From: Sporosarcina cyprini
Lineage (GTDB): Bacteria; Bacillota; Bacilli; Bacillales_A; Planococcaceae
Direction: 5' to 3'
DNA length: 64,000 bases
Assembly: GCF_022048975.1 (NCBI RefSeq)
Contig: NZ_JAKMHX010000031.1
Coordinates: 1-64,000, forward strand
The first letter of the stretch is position 1, and each line of letters starts with the position of its first letter. Shown here in pieces: positions 7,843-17,018 of the stretch. Made by a program: the position numbers and the translations under genes. Under the pieces are notes generated by a model, which worked only from the letters and a program-made list of their open reading frames with translations, was not told where the DNA came from and did no database searches.

Positions 7843-8547
7843 TTAGGAGCGTTGATCGATATGCAAACTTCCGTCAGTTTGGACTTCCGCATAAAAAACC
7901 TGATCGGCCTTGCCAATTCCCTGAGCTTTCAATTGATCGTACAGCCATTCCTCCGTCAATCCAAGTTCCGTCAAGTTTTTGGAAACAATTTTTCCATCTG
8001 AAATAATTTCCGTTGGCACAAATTTCGGTTCTGGAGACGGTGCTTTTACATCTTTTTTGGTAGCGGGTTCCTGACCCGCCTTTTTCATTACACTTAACTG
8101 CCCGTTCGTTTCTAATATGGCATATTCCACGTCTTTAATGGAGAAAATTCCCTGCTCTCGCAGCATCATATTCAAATCGTTCAAGTGCAGGCGGGACTTC
8201 TTCATTGCATCTTCATTCAATTTCCCTTTATGCATAATAATTGTCGGCGTATCATCGAGTAAAATTCTCGCTTTTTTCGACTTCAATGCTAAGAAGTTCA
8301 TCAAATAAGTTAAAAAAGCCCATAAAATCATCGCATACAATCCGTTGAAATATGGGGTTTCAGATTCACTGGCAATGGCAGCAGCAATTGAACCAATCGT
8401 GATGCCTGTTACATAGTGGAAAAAAGTCAGCTGGGAAATCTGTTTTTTCCCCATTAATCGTGCAAGCAGAAGCAGCACGATAAAGGACGCTAGTGTTCGC
8501 ATCGTCATTTCCCAAAAATCAAATTCAAGAAATTCATTCATGTTCAA
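7843..8547 (-). CDS. DUF421/YetF-family membrane protein
   Basis: A 234-residue protein with three N-terminal membrane helices (about 15-33, 43-60 and 70-88), ARLMGKKQISQLTFFHYV between the first two, and a soluble C-terminal domain that contains the family pattern LNDLNMMLREQGIFSIKDVEYAILETNGQLSV. These features match the YetF/YdfR/YkjA group of Bacillus, of unknown biochemical function. A Pro/Lys-rich insert (about 165-175) separates the two halves of the soluble domain. It is a single-gene unit. Confidence 0.85.
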   Translation of the reverse strand: MNMNEFLEFDFWEMTMRTLASFIVLLLLARLMGKKQISQLTFFHYVTGITIGSIAAAIASESETPYFNGLYAMILWAFLTYLMNFLALKSKKARILLDDTPTIIMHKGKLNEDAMKKSRLHLNDLNMMLREQGIFSIKDVEYAILETNGQLSVMKKAGQEPATKKDVKAPSPEPKFVPTEIISDGKIVSKNLTELGLTEEWLYDQLKAQGIGKADQVFYAEVQTDGSLHIDQRS

Positions 8548-8627
8548 AACGCAGCACCTCCATTATACGAGTGTGCCACTACCATCTGATAATTATACGG
8601 AAGGTTTTTTGAAGAGGAAGAATGAAT

Positions 8628-8665
8628 AAAAAGGCGTCATCTCCAAAAAGAAATGCGCCTTTTTT
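8628..8665 (-). terminator. Terminator of metA
   Basis: AAAAGGCGTCAT pairs with ATGCGCCTTTT (one bulged base); the minus-strand side ends in a T run. Confidence 0.7.
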
Positions 8666-8669
8666 AGCT

Positions 8670-9578
8670 TTATTCCCATACAAATGGTGTTTCTTGATAA
8701 ACATAATAGTTCAGCCAGTTTGAGAACAGCAGATGCGTATGAGATCGCCATGTATTCATCGGCTGTTTAGCCGGATCATCATTCGGAAAATAATTGGCAG
8801 GCACATCGATATCCAAACCTTTTTGAACATCACGTTCATATTCTTCTGCCAACGTTGTCGCATCATATTCCAAATGGCCAGTCACCATAATATGCTTTTC
8901 ATCTTTGGATAACACGATAAATGCACCGGCATCTTCAGACACAGCGAGCAGTTGGAGTCGAGGATCCTGTTCAATTTCCTCTACGGATACGGATGTATAT
9001 CTTGAGTGCGGTGCTGCAAAAATATCGTTAAAGCCCCTTGCAAGCTTCACGGTCGAATCTGTCAAACTATGGCTGTAAACACCGGATAATTTCTTCGGCA
9101 AGTCATATTTATCAATACCATAATGATGATATAGTGCTGCCTGTGCTCCCCAGCAAATGTGCAAAACAGAAGTGACATTCGTTTTGGACCAGTCCATGAT
9201 CTGCTTCAGTTCTTCCCAATAAATGACCTCTTCAAAAGGCATATGCTCAATTGGAGCACCTGTAATGATCATTCCGTCGAATCGGCGATGTTTAATATGT
9301 TCGAATGTGGTGTAAAACTCTTCCAAATGATTTTTGCTCACATTTTTTGATTCATATGTAGCGGTATTAAGGAAATTTACATTCACTTGCAATGGTGTAT
9401 TCCCAAGCAACCGTAATAATTGTAGCTCTGTCCGTTCTTTCTCCGGCATTAAATTTAAGATAATGATATTTAATGGCCGGATATCTTGCGTGGTCGCACG
9501 ATCCTCTTCCATGATGAAAATTTTCTCTTCTTTTAATAGTTCGCCTGCCGGTAAATGTTTCGGTATGTTAATTGGCAT
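8670..9578 (-). CDS. metA: Homoserine O-acetyltransferase (MetA family)
   Basis: Acylates homoserine at the start of methionine synthesis. The 302-residue protein has the MetA catalytic set: Cys142 (HICWGAQ), His235 and Glu237 (TGHLEYD). Residue 111 is Glu in [12 protein letters not shown]; in this family Glu111 is associated with acetyl-CoA use and Gly111 with succinyl-CoA, so the product is predicted to be O-acetylhomoserine. The open frame extends 11 codons upstream, but ATG 9578 follows GAGGGGGAGATTGT and starts [10 protein letters not shown] as in homologues. It is preceded by a SAM-I riboswitch and intrinsic terminator, so high S-adenosylmethionine should switch it off. Confidence 0.95.
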   Translation of the reverse strand: MPINIPKHLPAGELLKEEKIFIMEEDRATTQDIRPLNIIILNLMPEKERTELQLLRLLGNTPLQVNVNFLNTATYESKNVSKNHLEEFYTTFEHIKHRRFDGMIITGAPIEHMPFEEVIYWEELKQIMDWSKTNVTSVLHICWGAQAALYHHYGIDKYDLPKKLSGVYSHSLTDSTVKLARGFNDIFAAPHSRYTSVSVEEIEQDPRLQLLAVSEDAGAFIVLSKDEKHIMVTGHLEYDATTLAEEYERDVQKGLDIDVPANYFPNDDPAKQPMNTWRSHTHLLFSNWLNYYVYQETPFVWE

Positions 9579-9613
9579 ACAATCTCCCCCTCTTCTGTCG
9601 TGGCAATTCAAAT

Positions 9614-9649
9614 AAAAAACCCCCGCTCCTAAAGAAATAGGAACGAGGC
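9614..9649 (-). terminator. metA: Regulatory terminator of the metA leader
   Basis: Stem CCTCGTTCCTA/AGGAGCGGGG followed on the minus strand by TTTTTTATTT, located between the SAM-I aptamer and the metA ribosome binding site. Confidence 0.85.
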
Positions 9650-9667
9650 TTGAATTTTCCGGTCGTT

Positions 9668-9961
9668 CTTATCTCTCAAGAATCAAGTACCCACGGTATT
9701 CCAGATGTTCGGATTCGCATGCATTCATCCGCTTAAGGCGGTTTGTAACTGCATTCTGAATTCCAAACATCCAATCACCGAGGCATCAACTTGACTCCGG
9801 CAAGGCCATTCAACGAACGGCATGCACAGTTTTTTCACAGACGTTTTACGAACGATGTGAAAAAGATCAAGTTGAACTTCTTGTTGGAGGTAGCACCTTC
9901 CTGCATACGCAGAGGTTGCTGAAGCTTCATCGGGCCAAATCCCTCAGCTTCTCTTGATAAG
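9668..9961 (-). promoter_or_regulatory. SAM-I (S-box) riboswitch with an unusually large P4 arm
   Basis: Read on the minus strand the aptamer opens with CTTATCAAGAG and contains GAGGGATTTGGCCCGATGAA, CAGCAACC and AAGGTGCTA, the S-box consensus, then closes with GAGATAAG to form P1. P4 is CAAGAA (9883-9878) paired with TTCTTG (9682-9677). Usual S-boxes have a short P4 loop; here about 195 nucleotides (9683-9877) sit inside it, with further stems: TCAACTTGA (9786-9794)/TCAAGTTGA (9867-9875), TTTTTCACA/TGTGAAAAA (9831-9864), and 9704-9716 with 9758-9771. The aptamer is therefore about 294 nucleotides instead of roughly 100-120. A terminator follows. Confidence 0.9.
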
Positions 9962-10151
9962 AATTATTCTATTACGGAGTAGTATATCACTTTTCAGACA
10001 GTTTGCCTAAAGTTTTTTTAAATTTTTCTTAAACTTTCATGGTCTGCTTCCCCCACATTTTCAGTGGGAGCGTACTTCTTGTGATTACTAACATGTAGGA
10101 AACTATTCATGTGTCCAAAACATGAAAATGATCCGAACTACTAACGGTCAA

Positions 10152-11009
10152 TCACTGGTATCTCTTCGCTTTTGAAAACCCAAGTCCGAGAATTTCCGAT
10201 GCATTTAAGAAAATGACGAACGAGGAAGGCTCTGCCGTCTGCAACAGTTTTTTCAAGTACACAGCTTCCGATTGTTCGACCACACAAAAAATCATTGTTT
10301 TTTCATTATCTGAAAATCCTCCGGTCGATTTAACTTTCGTCAATCCTCGGTCGATTTCATTTTGTATGATTTCCTGCACCTTTTTCTCATTTTCTGTAAT
10401 AATGAGGACCAATTTGGTTGGCGACGTCTGAAGCTGAACGAAGTCGATTACTTTGCTGGTCACATAAATCGACATCAAAGCATATAACGCCAATTCAAAG
10501 TTGAAAACGAAAGCGGAAGTAATTACAACAACCCCGTCAACGATCAGCTGTGAAAATCCGCTTGAAATCCCTGTGTATTTCTTCAGCAATTGGGCGATTA
10601 ACGCCGTGCCTCCTGTTGAACCATTCCCACGATAGACAATGCCTAGGCCGATTCCTAGAAGAATTCCTCCATAGATTGAACTTAGCAGCGGGTTATCAAC
10701 CGAAAGTTCAATGCCACCCGTCAGCCAGATGACAAACGGGACAAAGAAAGTACCGACTAACGTTTTGGTGCTGAACTCTTTGCCTGCGAGCAGCAAACCT
10801 AAAATAATTAACGGGATATTGATAATCCACTGTACATACGCGGGATTGAAACCAAACAATTCATACAGAATCGTGCTGACACCTGATATGCCTCCTGCCG
10901 CAATGCGCGAAGGCAATAAAAAGATATTAAAGGACAATCCGACAAGCGAAGCGCCCAAAATGATTAATAGATAGTCGAAAAACGTCGATTTAACATAACG
11001 ATTTGACAT
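10152..11009 (-). CDS. YitT-family membrane protein (DUF2179 C-terminal domain)
   Basis: A 285-residue protein with five to six membrane helices in the first 190 residues, including GGISGVSTILYELFGF and GGILLGIGLGIVYRGNGSTGGTALIA, both signature stretches of the YitT/YpjC/YvjA group. The last 80 residues form the soluble DUF2179 domain (SPTKLVLIITENEKKVQEII). The function of the family is not established. A second, diverged member is encoded at 51059-51922. It is transcribed alone. Confidence 0.9.
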   Translation of the reverse strand: MSNRYVKSTFFDYLLIILGASLVGLSFNIFLLPSRIAAGGISGVSTILYELFGFNPAYVQWIINIPLIILGLLLAGKEFSTKTLVGTFFVPFVIWLTGGIELSVDNPLLSSIYGGILLGIGLGIVYRGNGSTGGTALIAQLLKKYTGISSGFSQLIVDGVVVITSAFVFNFELALYALMSIYVTSKVIDFVQLQTSPTKLVLIITENEKKVQEIIQNEIDRGLTKVKSTGGFSDNEKTMIFCVVEQSEAVYLKKLLQTAEPSSFVIFLNASEILGLGFSKAKRYQ

Positions 11010-11204
11010 CTTCCTGCCTCCTTTCCATAACAGCCTTAATTATTTTACCAGAAATAAAGCCTCTGGAAAGTTTTAAATGAATGATTTAAGGAATAGTAGT
11101 AAATAAGGAAATGGCAGAAGAGTATATTCATATTTTTGGTTTTCTTCAAAATTACTGGTATACTCGTAATTAATAGGATAATTCACTAAAGGAGGATATT
11201 CAAC

Positions 11205-11480
11205 ATGCGTAGTTTAGGTATTGTTAGAAAAGTAGACCATTTAGGACGAATTGTCATTCCAAAAGAATTGAGAAATACATTGCAGTTGGAAAAAGGCGCT
11301 CCAATGGAAATATTCGTTGATGATGACATGATCATTTTGCGAAAATACGTGGTGGATGAAGCATGTGTTGTTACAGGCATCATCTCTTCAGAAAATAAAC
11401 AGCTTTCCAATGGCATGTATATTAGTCCCCAAGGCGCGGAAATATTAATGAAAGAGATTAAGGAAAACAGGGATTGGTAA
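11205..11480 (+). CDS. AbrB-family transition-state regulator
   Basis: A 91-residue DNA-binding protein. Residues 1-50 form the swapped-hairpin AbrB domain (RSLGIVRKVDHLGRIVIPKELR), and the second half (about 52-91) contains CVVTGIISSENKQLSNGMYISPQGA, the C-terminal dimerisation region shared by AbrB and Abh. AbrB proteins repress stationary-phase and sporulation genes. Whether this is the orthologue of AbrB, Abh or another paralogue cannot be decided here. AAAGGAGGATATTCAAC gives an excellent start at 11205, and a hairpin terminator follows at 11596. Confidence 0.9.
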   Translation: MRSLGIVRKVDHLGRIVIPKELRNTLQLEKGAPMEIFVDDDMIILRKYVVDEACVVTGIISSENKQLSNGMYISPQGAEILMKEIKENRDW

Positions 11481-11595
11481 CGTGAGCAAACGGCATCATC
11501 CACTTTTATTCACAGTGGCCATGACAACCAGCAGCCTAGAACTGAATATACCGAAGAATGGCCAATTTCCTTACTAGTATTCTATTTCCCATTTT

Positions 11596-11635
11596 AAAAA
11601 GACTGTTTCATCATTGCTGATGGACAGTCTTTTTC
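11596..11635 (+). terminator. Terminator of the abrB-like gene
   Basis: AAAAAGACTGT with TTTCATC pairs with GATGGACAGTCTTTTT, then TTTCC; located about 115 bases after the stop codon. Confidence 0.7.
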
Positions 11636-11682
11636 CTTGTTCATGATATAGTTAATTCATCAGATAATTTGGAGGGATGTCC

Positions 11683-12402
11683 ATGTTGATTTATGCACAC
11701 CGGGGAGCGTCCGGCACTTTTCCCGAAAATACACTAGCTGCATTCCAGGAGGCTGCCCGGCTCCCGGTTCACGGGGTGGAATTCGATGTTCACTTGACGA
11801 ATGACGGAGAGCTTGTCGTCATACATGATGAAACGATTGACCGTACGTCAAACGGTTCGGGCTACGTGAAGGATCTGACTCTGGCCCAATTGAGAGAATA
11901 TGATTTCGGCAGTTGGTTCTCACCCGACTTTACAGGAGAGAAGATTCCAACGCTAGAAGAAGTGCTTCTCCTCTTCCAATCCACGCATCATCATGTAAAT
12001 ATTGAATTAAAATCAGATATCTTTCCTTATGAGGGCATGACCGCAAAGGTTTTGGATCTTATTAAGGCGCATCATTTGGAATCAAGAGTCGTCCTATCCT
12101 CTTTTGATCACAGTGCCATTCAAGAAGCGAAACGGCTCGCCCCTCATATTGAAACAGGTGCGCTCACTATGGAAGTGCTCGTTCAGCCGCTCGAGTACCT
12201 GAAGAACATTCCAGCTGATGCATTTCATTTATTGTTTCCCACTGCCATCCGGCCATCCTACCGGGAAGTATACGAAGCCGGCATTCCCGTAAGAGCGTAT
12301 ACCGTAAATGAGGAGAACTATGCAAGTTTACTGCAAAAGGCCGGTGTTCAAGCTATTTTTACGGATTACCCTGAAAGGCTCTATGCTTTTCTTAACGTCT
12401 AA
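11683..12402 (+). CDS. Glycerophosphodiester phosphodiesterase
   Basis: Hydrolyses glycerophosphodiesters to glycerol 3-phosphate and an alcohol. The 239-residue protein has the family motifs HRGASGTFPENTLAAF at the N terminus (His and Arg of the active site), EFDVHLTNDGELVVIHDETIDRT (metal-binding Glu/Asp and catalytic His) and NIELKSD. There is no signal peptide, so it is cytoplasmic, similar in size to YhdW/YqiK-type enzymes. The ATG at 11677 abuts GGAGGG directly, so the ATG at 11683, at proper spacing, is preferred. Confidence 0.92.
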   Translation: MLIYAHRGASGTFPENTLAAFQEAARLPVHGVEFDVHLTNDGELVVIHDETIDRTSNGSGYVKDLTLAQLREYDFGSWFSPDFTGEKIPTLEEVLLLFQSTHHHVNIELKSDIFPYEGMTAKVLDLIKAHHLESRVVLSSFDHSAIQEAKRLAPHIETGALTMEVLVQPLEYLKNIPADAFHLLFPTAIRPSYREVYEAGIPVRAYTVNEENYASLLQKAGVQAIFTDYPERLYAFLNV

Positions 12403-12473
12403 ATGCAGACATAGGGAAAACGTAGGGGTGCGCTGATTCTGGCGATAAATACTGCAAATGAGTGCGTTGCACG

Positions 12474-12516
12474 ATTATAAAAAAAGAGTTTAGGAATGCT
12501 ATTGCATCCTAAACTC
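12474..12516 (-). terminator. Terminator of the thioredoxin-like gene
   Basis: AGTTTAGGAATGC pairs with GCATCCTAAACT around a four-base loop; the minus-strand side is followed by CTTTTTTT. Confidence 0.8.
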
Positions 12517-12556
12517 GACAATATTATTTGGGGGACTTTTTCGTCCCCTCATGGTA

Positions 12557-12874
12557 TTAGGCTGAAAGACTATTGATAAAATCCTCAATCTCGTCTCGTG
12601 TTTTCCGGTCTTTGCTGACGAAACGCCCTACTTCCTGGCCATCATGGAATCCGATAAAACTCGGAATACCGAAGATATCCATCTCTTGGCAAATATCAAT
12701 AAATTCATCCCGATCTACATAGATAAATTCATATTCCGGGAAATCTGCCTCTAAGCCTGGCAAAATCGGTTCGATGACTCGGCAATCTGGACACCAGTCT
12801 GCTGAAAACATAAAGATGGTCCGTTCCCCATTTTTGAGTTGTTCAAATTGTTCTTTCGACTGCAGTTTCTCCAT
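12557..12874 (-). CDS. Thioredoxin-like protein
   Basis: A 105-residue thioredoxin-fold protein with the active-site motif FSADWCPDCRVIEP (two cysteines separated by Pro-Asp) and the cis-proline loop FGIPSFIGFHDGQEVGRF. It is cytoplasmic, about the size of YtpP/YdbP. The WCPDC motif departs from the WCGPC of TrxA, so it is probably an accessory thiol-disulfide protein. The frame extends 20 codons upstream, but ATG 12874 follows AAAGGAGTGCAGCGATA. It may be co-transcribed with the XRE-cupin regulator 84 bases upstream. Confidence 0.88.
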   Translation of the reverse strand: MEKLQSKEQFEQLKNGERTIFMFSADWCPDCRVIEPILPGLEADFPEYEFIYVDRDEFIDICQEMDIFGIPSFIGFHDGQEVGRFVSKDRKTRDEIEDFINSLSA

Positions 12875-12957
12875 TATCGCTGCACTCCTTTTGATTGTAT
12901 GTATCGTTATACATTTCAGTATATCACGGGTCAAGATGACTTCCTACGTTCGAGGCT

Positions 12958-13494
12958 TCACAGCACCCTTCCCGTCATGGCCCAAATGGAGGTCGCGACT
13001 CGATCAGTATGATTTACAAAACGATGGGGCGTCGCACTCTTGAAACGGATGCTGTCCCCTTCCCTCAAAATGTATTCCTCTTCCCCCAGAACAATGGTCA
13101 TTTCACCAGACATGATAAATCCGCATTCTTCCCCTGCATGCTCCACCAATTGCTGATCCTGTTGTCCAGGTTCCATTTGAATTAATATCATTTCAATCGA
13201 CCCTTCATTAATCGGGGTCAATAAATGATACTTTGAATTGGATTGAGGGAAATCAACCGTTTTTCTTTCCTCTTTCCGGACAATTTGTGTCGTTTGTTCA
13301 TCCGCTCCCAACAACGTGGAAATGGAAACATCCAAGCCTTTGCACAATTTATAGAGCGTAGTCAACGTCGGGTCTGTGTTGCCTCTTTCGATTTGGCTGA
13401 TCATACTGATGCTGACACCTGACTTTGCAGCCAACTCCTTTAAGGACAGCTGCTGCTCTGTGCGCAATGTTTTGATTTTCAGTCCATCAAACAT
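12958..13494 (-). CDS. XRE-family regulator with C-terminal cupin domain
   Basis: A 178-residue transcription factor. Residues 5-60 form a helix-turn-helix of the XRE type (LKIKTLRTEQQLSLKELAAK, GVSISMISQIERGNTDPT), and residues 105-175 form a cupin_2 barrel (EHAGEECGFIMSGEMTIVLGEEEY, HRFVNH), which in this group senses a small metabolite. It lies between the DUF819 membrane gene upstream and the thioredoxin gene downstream, all on the minus strand. A role in controlling the dipeptidase/DUF819 pair is possible but only inferred from position. Confidence 0.9.
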   Translation of the reverse strand: MFDGLKIKTLRTEQQLSLKELAAKSGVSISMISQIERGNTDPTLTTLYKLCKGLDVSISTLLGADEQTTQIVRKEERKTVDFPQSNSKYHLLTPINEGSIEMILIQMEPGQQDQQLVEHAGEECGFIMSGEMTIVLGEEEYILREGDSIRFKSATPHRFVNHTDRVATSIWAMTGRVL

Positions 13495-13551
13495 AGTACC
13501 GCCTCTTCTATTACATTTTCGCCATCATACCATATTTTGCGATAAATTGAA

Positions 13552-13575
13552 AAACCCGTTAGTATCTAACGGGTC
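13552..13575 (-). terminator. Terminator of the DUF819 gene
   Basis: ACCCGTTAG/CTAACGGGT with a three-base loop, followed by TTTTTCA on the minus strand. Confidence 0.8.
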
Positions 13576-13581
13576 CATCTA

Positions 13582-14808
13582 TTACAACAATGTCGCAAAC
13601 CACAAACCTAACGTTGTACCGATGTAGTTTCCGATAATATATCCGATGGTACCGACGACAAGGATCGGTCCGATCAGGTTTTTCCAGCCTTTTGCAATGG
13701 CCATCGCAGCAGCGGTTGTCGGTCCGCCGATATTTGCATTGCTCACAAGCAGGATATCTTCTAAATCGTATTTTAATAGCTTGCCTGCTGTTAAAGAAAC
13801 AAGCATGTTGACGATTACAATAATGGCTACGAATACAAGCAAGAGTGGCGCATTTTGTATGATCAACGGAATAGATGCCGGTACACCGATGACGACAAAG
13901 AATAGATAAATGAGCAAGGTACCCATTTCCTGGCTGCCATTGATTCCTTCAAAATATTTCGGGAATAGCGCCAGAGCGATGAACGTGATTGTTGTCAGGA
14001 TCAAATATTTATCTCCGAACAATCCATTCAGTAAGTTAAAGAAGAACGATACATCTTCTCCTGATGGAATAATGCCATCCAGGAAAGCCGCCACTTTAAA
14101 TGCAATGATAACTAGAAAGAATGCTGTCCCGATAGATAATGCCATATCTTTCAATGAAATGTCTTTTCTCGACCAGAAGTTTTCTGCCAATGTCTTGCCA
14201 TCCTGTTCACCACTTTGTTTTTCAACTTCCAGCACATGCGGAGTTGAATAACGTTTTCTGAAAAACGCCATTGTTGGAATTATCATCAGAACGACAAAAT
14301 ACAGTGCCATCATAAGATTGTCTGCGACAATCGTGGCAGAAACCATTTCCCCTGGCGTTTCAAATTTACCGGCCATTGCGGCAAAGTTGACCCCGCCTCC
14401 AACGTAGGACGCACTCATCATGCCTCCGATTTTATCTAAATATGGAATATGGTCTTTCAAAAGGAAGAAGCTGATGATGGTTCCTGCCACGGTACCGATG
14501 GAGCTAATAAGGAATATGATCAGCATCCGCCCGCTTTCCTGCCAAATCTTTTTAAAGTTCACGTGAAACAATAAAAGCGGAATGGCCAGCGGAATAATGA
14601 ATGCCCAAATGGAATCATAAACCGGTGAATCCGTCGGAATTATGCCAGTATTAGATAGAATGATCGCCCCGACTAGCGCGATGATGGCACCGGACACTTT
14701 GCTTGCCCAAGTAAATCGCTGTTCCAAATAAATACTTACTGCTGCCCAAACGACAATGATACCCCATAACGTAATAAAATCATCTGACTTGATAAGTGTA
14801 TTCTCCAC
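13582..14808 (-). CDS. DUF819 (YjcL-like) multi-pass membrane protein
   Basis: A 408-residue integral membrane protein with about eleven hydrophobic helices and a short charged cytoplasmic loop (about 195-215). The family pattern SNANIGGPTTAAAMAIAKGW near the C terminus and GGMMSASYVGGGVNFAAMA in the middle match DUF819 proteins such as B. subtilis YjcL, whose substrate is unknown. It follows the M19 dipeptidase gene by only 22 bases. A role in uptake or export of the dipeptidase substrate or product is an inference from this pairing. Confidence 0.82.
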   Translation of the reverse strand: MENTLIKSDDFITLWGIIVVWAAVSIYLEQRFTWASKVSGAIIALVGAIILSNTGIIPTDSPVYDSIWAFIIPLAIPLLLFHVNFKKIWQESGRMLIIFLISSIGTVAGTIISFFLLKDHIPYLDKIGGMMSASYVGGGVNFAAMAGKFETPGEMVSATIVADNLMMALYFVVLMIIPTMAFFRKRYSTPHVLEVEKQSGEQDGKTLAENFWSRKDISLKDMALSIGTAFFLVIIAFKVAAFLDGIIPSGEDVSFFFNLLNGLFGDKYLILTTITFIALALFPKYFEGINGSQEMGTLLIYLFFVVIGVPASIPLIIQNAPLLLVFVAIIVIVNMLVSLTAGKLLKYDLEDILLVSNANIGGPTTAAAMAIAKGWKNLIGPILVVGTIGYIIGNYIGTTLGLWFATLL

Positions 14809-14830
14809 GGTTATTTCCCCTTTTCTATTC

Positions 14831-15829
14831 TTACTTCTTCATATGCCGCTTCATTACTTCCATTGCATTCCCAAAACTGATGCGCTCGATCTCTTGCTGT
14901 GTAAATCCTCTTTGCGCCATTCGCTCCAATAGATGCGGCACTTGCAGAGCAGATTCAAATCCAGCTGTTTTCCCTCCAGCTCCTACTGTCGTGTCATAAG
15001 GTGCTAGAAAATCAAGAAAATCAAAGCCGAATGCCAAGTGCTCCGTGCCGACTAAATCGGAGATATACACCGCATGATCGACAAGCCGTTCAAGGGACGG
15101 TTTTTCGGGATCAATAAATTCATAATGAGCGTTCAATCCGATGAGGCCTTGTTTTTGTGCAATCGCTTTCAATTGGCTATCAGTCAAATTGCGTTCGTGA
15201 TCACAAATCGCCCTGGCATTGCTATGCGAAGCAATCAGTGTTCCGTTGACGTGACGCTCAATGTCCCAGAACGACGTTTCATCCATATGGGAGACATCAA
15301 TCAACCAGTTCAACCGCTCCATTTCTTTAATGGCTGCTATACCATCTGGCGAAAGACCCTTTGGATCATGCCCATTGTCCGCACCTGTTCCACTGGCAAG
15401 AAAATTATGCTCATTCCAAGCGAGGATGGCATGATGAAAACCTTCCTGGTCCAATTCATGAAAGGCACGGGTTACTCTCTCTTCCACGGAAGCGCCTTCC
15501 CAGGCCTCCATGAATGTGAGACCCTCCAGTCCTAAATACACCTTCACTCGATCTGTGTCTCTTTTGTTTTCCATCTCGTGAACAGTCCGGCAAACGGCAG
15601 CATGTTCAGATTCTGCCAAATCCTCCATTACGTGGTCATATAGGAATCGAAAGCGCGCAAGGGAAGTTTGACGGAATTCACGTTCCACCCAAATGACGCA
15701 CAAAACTGAATCGACATGTCCCTTTTTCAATTTCGGATAATGTAGCCGATCAAATACACGACGTTCTCCCTGACTCCTCCGCATGGCAATATCAGTAAAT
15801 AAATCAGAATGTAAATCGAACACTTTCAT
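14831..15829 (-). CDS. Membrane-dipeptidase family (M19) zinc dipeptidase
   Basis: A 332-residue enzyme of the renal-dipeptidase family, which cleaves dipeptides including some with D-residues. Visible landmarks are FDLHSDLFTDIA at the N terminus (the metal-binding H-x-D), the Glu-containing YLGLEGL near residue 118, IDVSHMDETSFWDI (metal His, about 198) and IASHSNARAICDHERN (His and Arg, about 219). No signal peptide is seen, so it is probably cytoplasmic. It is the first gene of a two-gene unit with the DUF819 membrane protein. A dipeptide epimerase at 46.9 kb may act in the same kind of metabolism. Confidence 0.9.
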   Translation of the reverse strand: MKVFDLHSDLFTDIAMRRSQGERRVFDRLHYPKLKKGHVDSVLCVIWVEREFRQTSLARFRFLYDHVMEDLAESEHAAVCRTVHEMENKRDTDRVKVYLGLEGLTFMEAWEGASVEERVTRAFHELDQEGFHHAILAWNEHNFLASGTGADNGHDPKGLSPDGIAAIKEMERLNWLIDVSHMDETSFWDIERHVNGTLIASHSNARAICDHERNLTDSQLKAIAQKQGLIGLNAHYEFIDPEKPSLERLVDHAVYISDLVGTEHLAFGFDFLDFLAPYDTTVGAGGKTAGFESALQVPHLLERMAQRGFTQQEIERISFGNAMEVMKRHMKK

Positions 15830-15978
15830 AACAAGTCACCTCCCTGCCCGATTTTATTATATTGTAATTTATTTATTATCTTAAAACAAGTGATTATTGA
15901 GAGAATTATTGTTCAATAGTACATACATGGTTCAGGGAAAAGCGGGAACGCTAACAAGGCAAAGGAGGATTTGTGTAA

Positions 15979-16965
15979 ATGCGTCGTGCTTTTATCGGAT
16001 TATTTGTTTTCATGAGCATTTTTGCCTTGCAAAAGCAAAAAATCATGGCAAACGATCAAATCGAACTGTTACCCAGTGAACGGATGGATCTATATTTGCG
16101 CTATTCCGACGAATTGGTCCCATGGTATTATTTAGCTGCCATCGATCAATACGAACGGAATATCCAACAAGTACGGAATGACATTGAGAAAAATGACGGT
16201 CCTCTTGCAATACGCTTTACCGATGAAGACTGGATTGGAGCGGTCAATCCGGATGCTCAAAATAACTCCAACGAATCCATCACATATTTCGACGGAATCG
16301 GGATGGATGGAGATGGTGACGGAGTAGCCGACAAATCCAATCCAGATGATTTGCTGCTCACTCTCCATTCAGCGCTGAGCGTATATGGATCCTCCGAAGA
16401 TGACTTTAAAATAGCGTTGGAACAATTGTATGAACAAGAATCGACGGTCAATCAAATTATGGCAATTGCCACCTTGTATTCCCGTTTTGAAACCATTGAG
16501 CTCGATGAGCACCGGTTCCCTATTCCAAAAGGATACAATTATACGTACCGGAGCACATGGGGTGCAAGCCGGGGATGGGGCGGGCGCCGCATCCACGAAG
16601 GAACCGATATTTTTGCCGGCTATAGCACGCCGGTTATGTCAGCTTCCTACGGAGTCATAGAAGTGATGGGCTGGAATAATTATGGCGGGTGGCGGATCGG
16701 TATCCGCGATAATCACAATACGTATCATTATTATGCCCACTTAGCTTACTTCAATAAGGAAATTAAAGAAGGAGATGTCGTCGAACCGGGAACTGTAATT
16801 GGTTTCGTCGGGAGTTCCGGATATGGGAAGGAAGGAACATCTGGCAAATTCCCGCCTCACTTGCATTATGGCGTATATAAATACAATGGTCGGACTGAAT
16901 GGGCATTCGATCCGTATCCTTCTCTGAGCCTCTGGGAACGGCAAGATCGGCAAAAGCGACATTAA
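15979..16965 (+). CDS. M23 (LytM-type) peptidoglycan endopeptidase, possibly LytH-like
   Basis: A 328-residue protein with a short N-terminal hydrophobic signal or anchor (residues 3-18), a helical middle domain and a C-terminal M23 domain (about 185-315). Zinc ligands are visible in HEGTDIFAG (H-x3-D) and HLHYG (H-x-H), and the catalytic histidine region in NTYHYYAHL. A DGIGMDGDGDGVADKSNPDD stretch at about 94-113 resembles a calcium-binding Asp-rich loop. Size and arrangement recall LytH (YunA) of B. subtilis, which trims spore-cortex peptides; that identity is likely but not proven. GGCAAAGGAGGATTTGTGTAA gives the start. Confidence 0.82.
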   Translation: MRRAFIGLFVFMSIFALQKQKIMANDQIELLPSERMDLYLRYSDELVPWYYLAAIDQYERNIQQVRNDIEKNDGPLAIRFTDEDWIGAVNPDAQNNSNESITYFDGIGMDGDGDGVADKSNPDDLLLTLHSALSVYGSSEDDFKIALEQLYEQESTVNQIMAIATLYSRFETIELDEHRFPIPKGYNYTYRSTWGASRGWGGRRIHEGTDIFAGYSTPVMSASYGVIEVMGWNNYGGWRIGIRDNHNTYHYYAHLAYFNKEIKEGDVVEPGTVIGFVGSSGYGKEGTSGKFPPHLHYGVYKYNGRTEWAFDPYPSLSLWERQDRQKRH

Positions 16966-16971
16966 AAGCAG

Positions 16972-17009
16972 CAAAAAAGCGACGGATTTCCAAATCCCGT
17001 CGCTTTTTC
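16972..17009. terminator. Bidirectional terminator between the M23 and S9 genes
   Basis: AAAAAGCGACGG pairs with CCGTCGCTTTTT, giving T runs on both strands between two convergent genes. Confidence 0.85.
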
Positions 17010-17018
17010 TTATTTTGT

